Shown piece after piece: positions 62,465-64,000 of a stretch of DNA of 64,000 nucleotides. A program made the position numbers and the translations under genes. The stretch is taken from contig CAZZJC010000006.1 of NCBI GenBank assembly GCA_964654285.1, positions 1 to 64,000 of the forward strand, written 5' to 3'. The notes beneath the pieces are model-generated. The model had not been told where the DNA came from and did no database searches. It was given only the letters and a program-made list of their open reading frames with translations. Position 1 is the stretch's first letter. Each line of letters starts with the position of its first letter. Source of the stretch: BJHQ01 sp964654285 (GTDB taxonomy: Bacteria > Planctomycetota > UBA11346).

Positions 62465-63550
62465 TCAGGCCGGAATGCGGGGAGCAGGCCTAGCGGATGC
62501 CCCGGCAGCGGCAAGCGTTTGGCGCAACAGATCACGTAAAGCCATGGTTTCCGCATCGCCAAGCCCGGTCTGGCCATGCAGGATCCAGGTGCGGGCGGCG
62601 AGCGCCGGCGGCAGGAGGTCGCGCAGCTTCACCGCATCCTTGCCGGTGATCACCAGTCCAACGGCGGGAGTGCCGGCGCGGCCCACGCGATCGGCGAGGA
62701 ACGCCGCGTCGTGGGCGTCATAGCGATGATGGTCGGGGAAGCGCAGCTCGCCCACGATGGCCAGGCCCGCCGCCCGGGCCGTCGCGGCGAAGGCGGCGGG
62801 ATTGCCGAGGCCGCTCGCCAGGATGACCGGCTGCCCGGCATGCGCCGCGCCGCCCGCCAGCGGCTCCAGGCGCAAGTCGCCCAGGCGATCCTCCAGCACC
62901 GGCTTTCCACGCGGCAGCCGGGCGCGGATCGCCGCCAATCGTTCGGGTAGCACCAATCCGGCCCGGCTGATCCAGATGGCGCTGGCCCGCGCCAGGCCGC
63001 GCCGTCCTTCGCGGCGGAAGCCCAGCGGCAGCACCGCGCCACTCCCGCCATCCGAGGCGCCCCAGGGCCGGGTCGCGTCGATGAGCACCAGATCGAGGTC
63101 GCGGTGCAGGCGACGGTGCTGGAAACCATCGTCCAGCACCAGGCAATCCGCGCCCTCGGCCAGGGCCTTCCGCCCGCCGCGCACGCGATCCGGATCGCAG
63201 ACCACCGGCCATTCGCCGAGCTCGCGCGCCTCGTCGTTGCCGGTCGCACCCGGCACGGCGCGGTAGCCGCGCATGAGCACCGCCGGCTTGCGGCCGAGTT
63301 CGTTGAGCAAGGCGCAGACCAGGCGCACCGCCGGGGTCTTGCCGGTGCCGCCGGCGGTGAGATTGCCGAGCGAGATCACCGGCGCCGGAAGACGCTGCGG
63401 CGTCAGCAGGCGATCCCAGGCGGAATTGCGCGCGGCGATCAGCGGGCGCCAGAGCAGCCAGCCCGGCAGACCGAGCCAGCGCCATGGCGAGTCCGGCAGG
63501 TCCTCCAGCCAGCGGCCGCGCACGCCTTCGACCGGCCAGGATGCGGTCAC
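62465..63550 (-). CDS. lpxK: Tetraacyldisaccharide 4'-kinase (LpxK)
   Basis: A 361-residue inner-membrane kinase that adds the 4'-phosphate to lipid A precursor. SLGNLTAGGTGKTPAV is the P-loop and DDGFQHRRLHRDLDL the catalytic Asp/His block. RWLGLPGWLLWRPLIAARNSAWD is the N-terminal membrane anchor. The GTG start overlaps the previous stop. It shows the organism makes lipid A. Confidence 0.93.
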   Translation of the reverse strand: MTASWPVEGVRGRWLEDLPDSPWRWLGLPGWLLWRPLIAARNSAWDRLLTPQRLPAPVISLGNLTAGGTGKTPAVRLVCALLNELGRKPAVLMRGYRAVPGATGNDEARELGEWPVVCDPDRVRGGRKALAEGADCLVLDDGFQHRRLHRDLDLVLIDATRPWGASDGGSGAVLPLGFRREGRRGLARASAIWISRAGLVLPERLAAIRARLPRGKPVLEDRLGDLRLEPLAGGAAHAGQPVILASGLGNPAAFAATARAAGLAIVGELRFPDHHRYDAHDAAFLADRVGRAGTPAVGLVITGKDAVKLRDLLPPALAARTWILHGQTGLGDAETMALRDLLRQTLAAAGASARPAPRIPA

Positions 63551-64000
63551 AGGGTGATGGTCTCCAGGCTGCACGAGGTGCCGCCCCGATGCAGATGGAC
63601 CTGACGCGACTGCGGGTCGGCGATGAACAGCACGGTATGGTCGGGTGATGCGCCGCAGGCCTGGGCGGCCTGGATCCGGCCCGATCCGGCGGGCTCGCCC
63701 AGGCCGAACCAGCCCGCGATCTCGCGCGGCGTGGCCTTGCGCGACGCCAGGGCGAGGCCGGCGAAATGGGACAGGCGCTGGCGGCTGAGTTCGTCGTGGG
63801 GCACCGACAAGACCGCGCGGATCGGCTCCGCCAGGGCGTGGTTGGTGTGGACGCGCGGGCTGCCCGGCATCGGATCGCTGAGGACGCACGACTGGCTGCC
63901 GCTGAGCTCGACCGACACCCGCTGGCCCTGGCCGGTCATCAGGTGGATGCAGCGGCCGCCCTGGCGCGAGCCGCTGGTCACCCGGTGCAGGGCGTCCTCC
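63547..64000 (-). CDS. C45-family acyltransferase/hydrolase-like protein, 5' end beyond window
   Basis: At least 150 residues are visible; the frame is open to the window edge, so the N-terminus is missing. RVHTNHAL, SRQRLSHFAGLAL and HTVLFIADPQSRQVHLHRGG fit the C-terminal half of the C45/AAT (acyl-CoA:6-aminopenicillanate acyltransferase-like) Ntn-hydrolase family. The catalytic Cys would lie upstream of this window. Its stop overlaps the lpxK start (GTGA). Confidence 0.55.
   Translation of the reverse strand, partial: EDALHRVTSGSRQGGRCIHLMTGQGQRVSVELSGSQSCVLSDPMPGSPRVHTNHALAEPIRAVLSVPHDELSRQRLSHFAGLALASRKATPREIAGWFGLGEPAGSGRIQAAQACGASPDHTVLFIADPQSRQVHLHRGGTSCSLETITL

Noticed and set aside
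1..64000. tRNA, rRNA or known riboswitch
   Set aside because: None seen by eye in the intergenic spaces; a covariance search was not possible.

Overview
This 64 kb window is very GC-rich and almost fully coding, with genes on both strands in short operons. It looks like a chromosome segment of a Gram-negative, flagellated, respiring bacterium. An LpxK lipid A kinase, a C-terminal-Phe outer-membrane barrel and a LolCDE/MacB-like exporter point to an outer membrane. A flagellin points to motility and a cbb3 oxidase to respiration. Three PQQ-type beta-propeller proteins, a sulfatase, a squalene-cyclase-repeat protein beside a giant coiled-coil membrane protein, and XylR-like AraC regulators are a mix typical of the Planctomycetota/Verrucomicrobiota/Lentisphaerota group. 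The phylum is an inference; no marker here fixes it. I saw no rRNA, tRNA, CRISPR array, phage or transposase gene.

Layout, 1-17.6 kb. A cluster of hairpins opens the window, followed by LegC-like and LegB-like nonulosonate sugar genes divergent from a flagellin (probable flagellin glycosylation). Next come a squalene-cyclase-repeat protein with a 1230-residue partner, and an IclR regulator. The regulator faces a tightly coupled five-gene sugar-acid operon: GH113-like hydrolase, SMP-30 lactonase, UxuA, SDR, RraA-like aldolase. An unknown protein, an MFS transporter and a lipoate/octanoyl ligase follow.

Layout, 17.6-39.2 kb. A five-LysM protein is followed by a partner-switching module (GAF-PP2C phosphatase, RsbW-like kinase, STAS protein), then a 51-bp tandem repeat. 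A compact ccoS-ccoNO-ccoQ-ccoP operon and an FGGY kinase come next. The following stretch carries DUF4282 and outer-membrane barrel proteins, a PTPS-III-type pterin enzyme, a polytopic membrane protein, an HTH regulator, a second PP2C phosphatase with duplicated zinc modules, an SH3-like secreted protein, an ABC exporter, Dus, a lone STAS protein, YjbQ and a TetR regulator.

Layout, 39.2-64 kb. greA sits behind a leader with a strong terminator, followed by pheA, a PQQ propeller and a TlpA-like protein, then thiS. A plant-polysaccharide region holds a second propeller, an SGNH hydrolase, a GH28 protein and an AraC/XylR regulator. It is followed by CAP, FHA, PanC and TfoX_C proteins, then a second AraC regulator divergent from a third propeller, a sulfatase and an aldo/keto reductase. 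The rhamnose genes rhaB, rhaD and rhaA follow, split by a palindromic repeat element. lpxK and a truncated C45-family acyltransferase/hydrolase close the window.

The genes suggest a polysaccharide degrader. GH28, SGNH hydrolase, sulfatase and L-rhamnose catabolism fit pectic or sulfated rhamnose-rich glycans. The operon at 10.3-14.7 kb fits oxidation of mannose or a related hexose to pyruvate through mannonate. Many operon junctions are 4-nt GTGA or ATGA overlaps, implying translational coupling.
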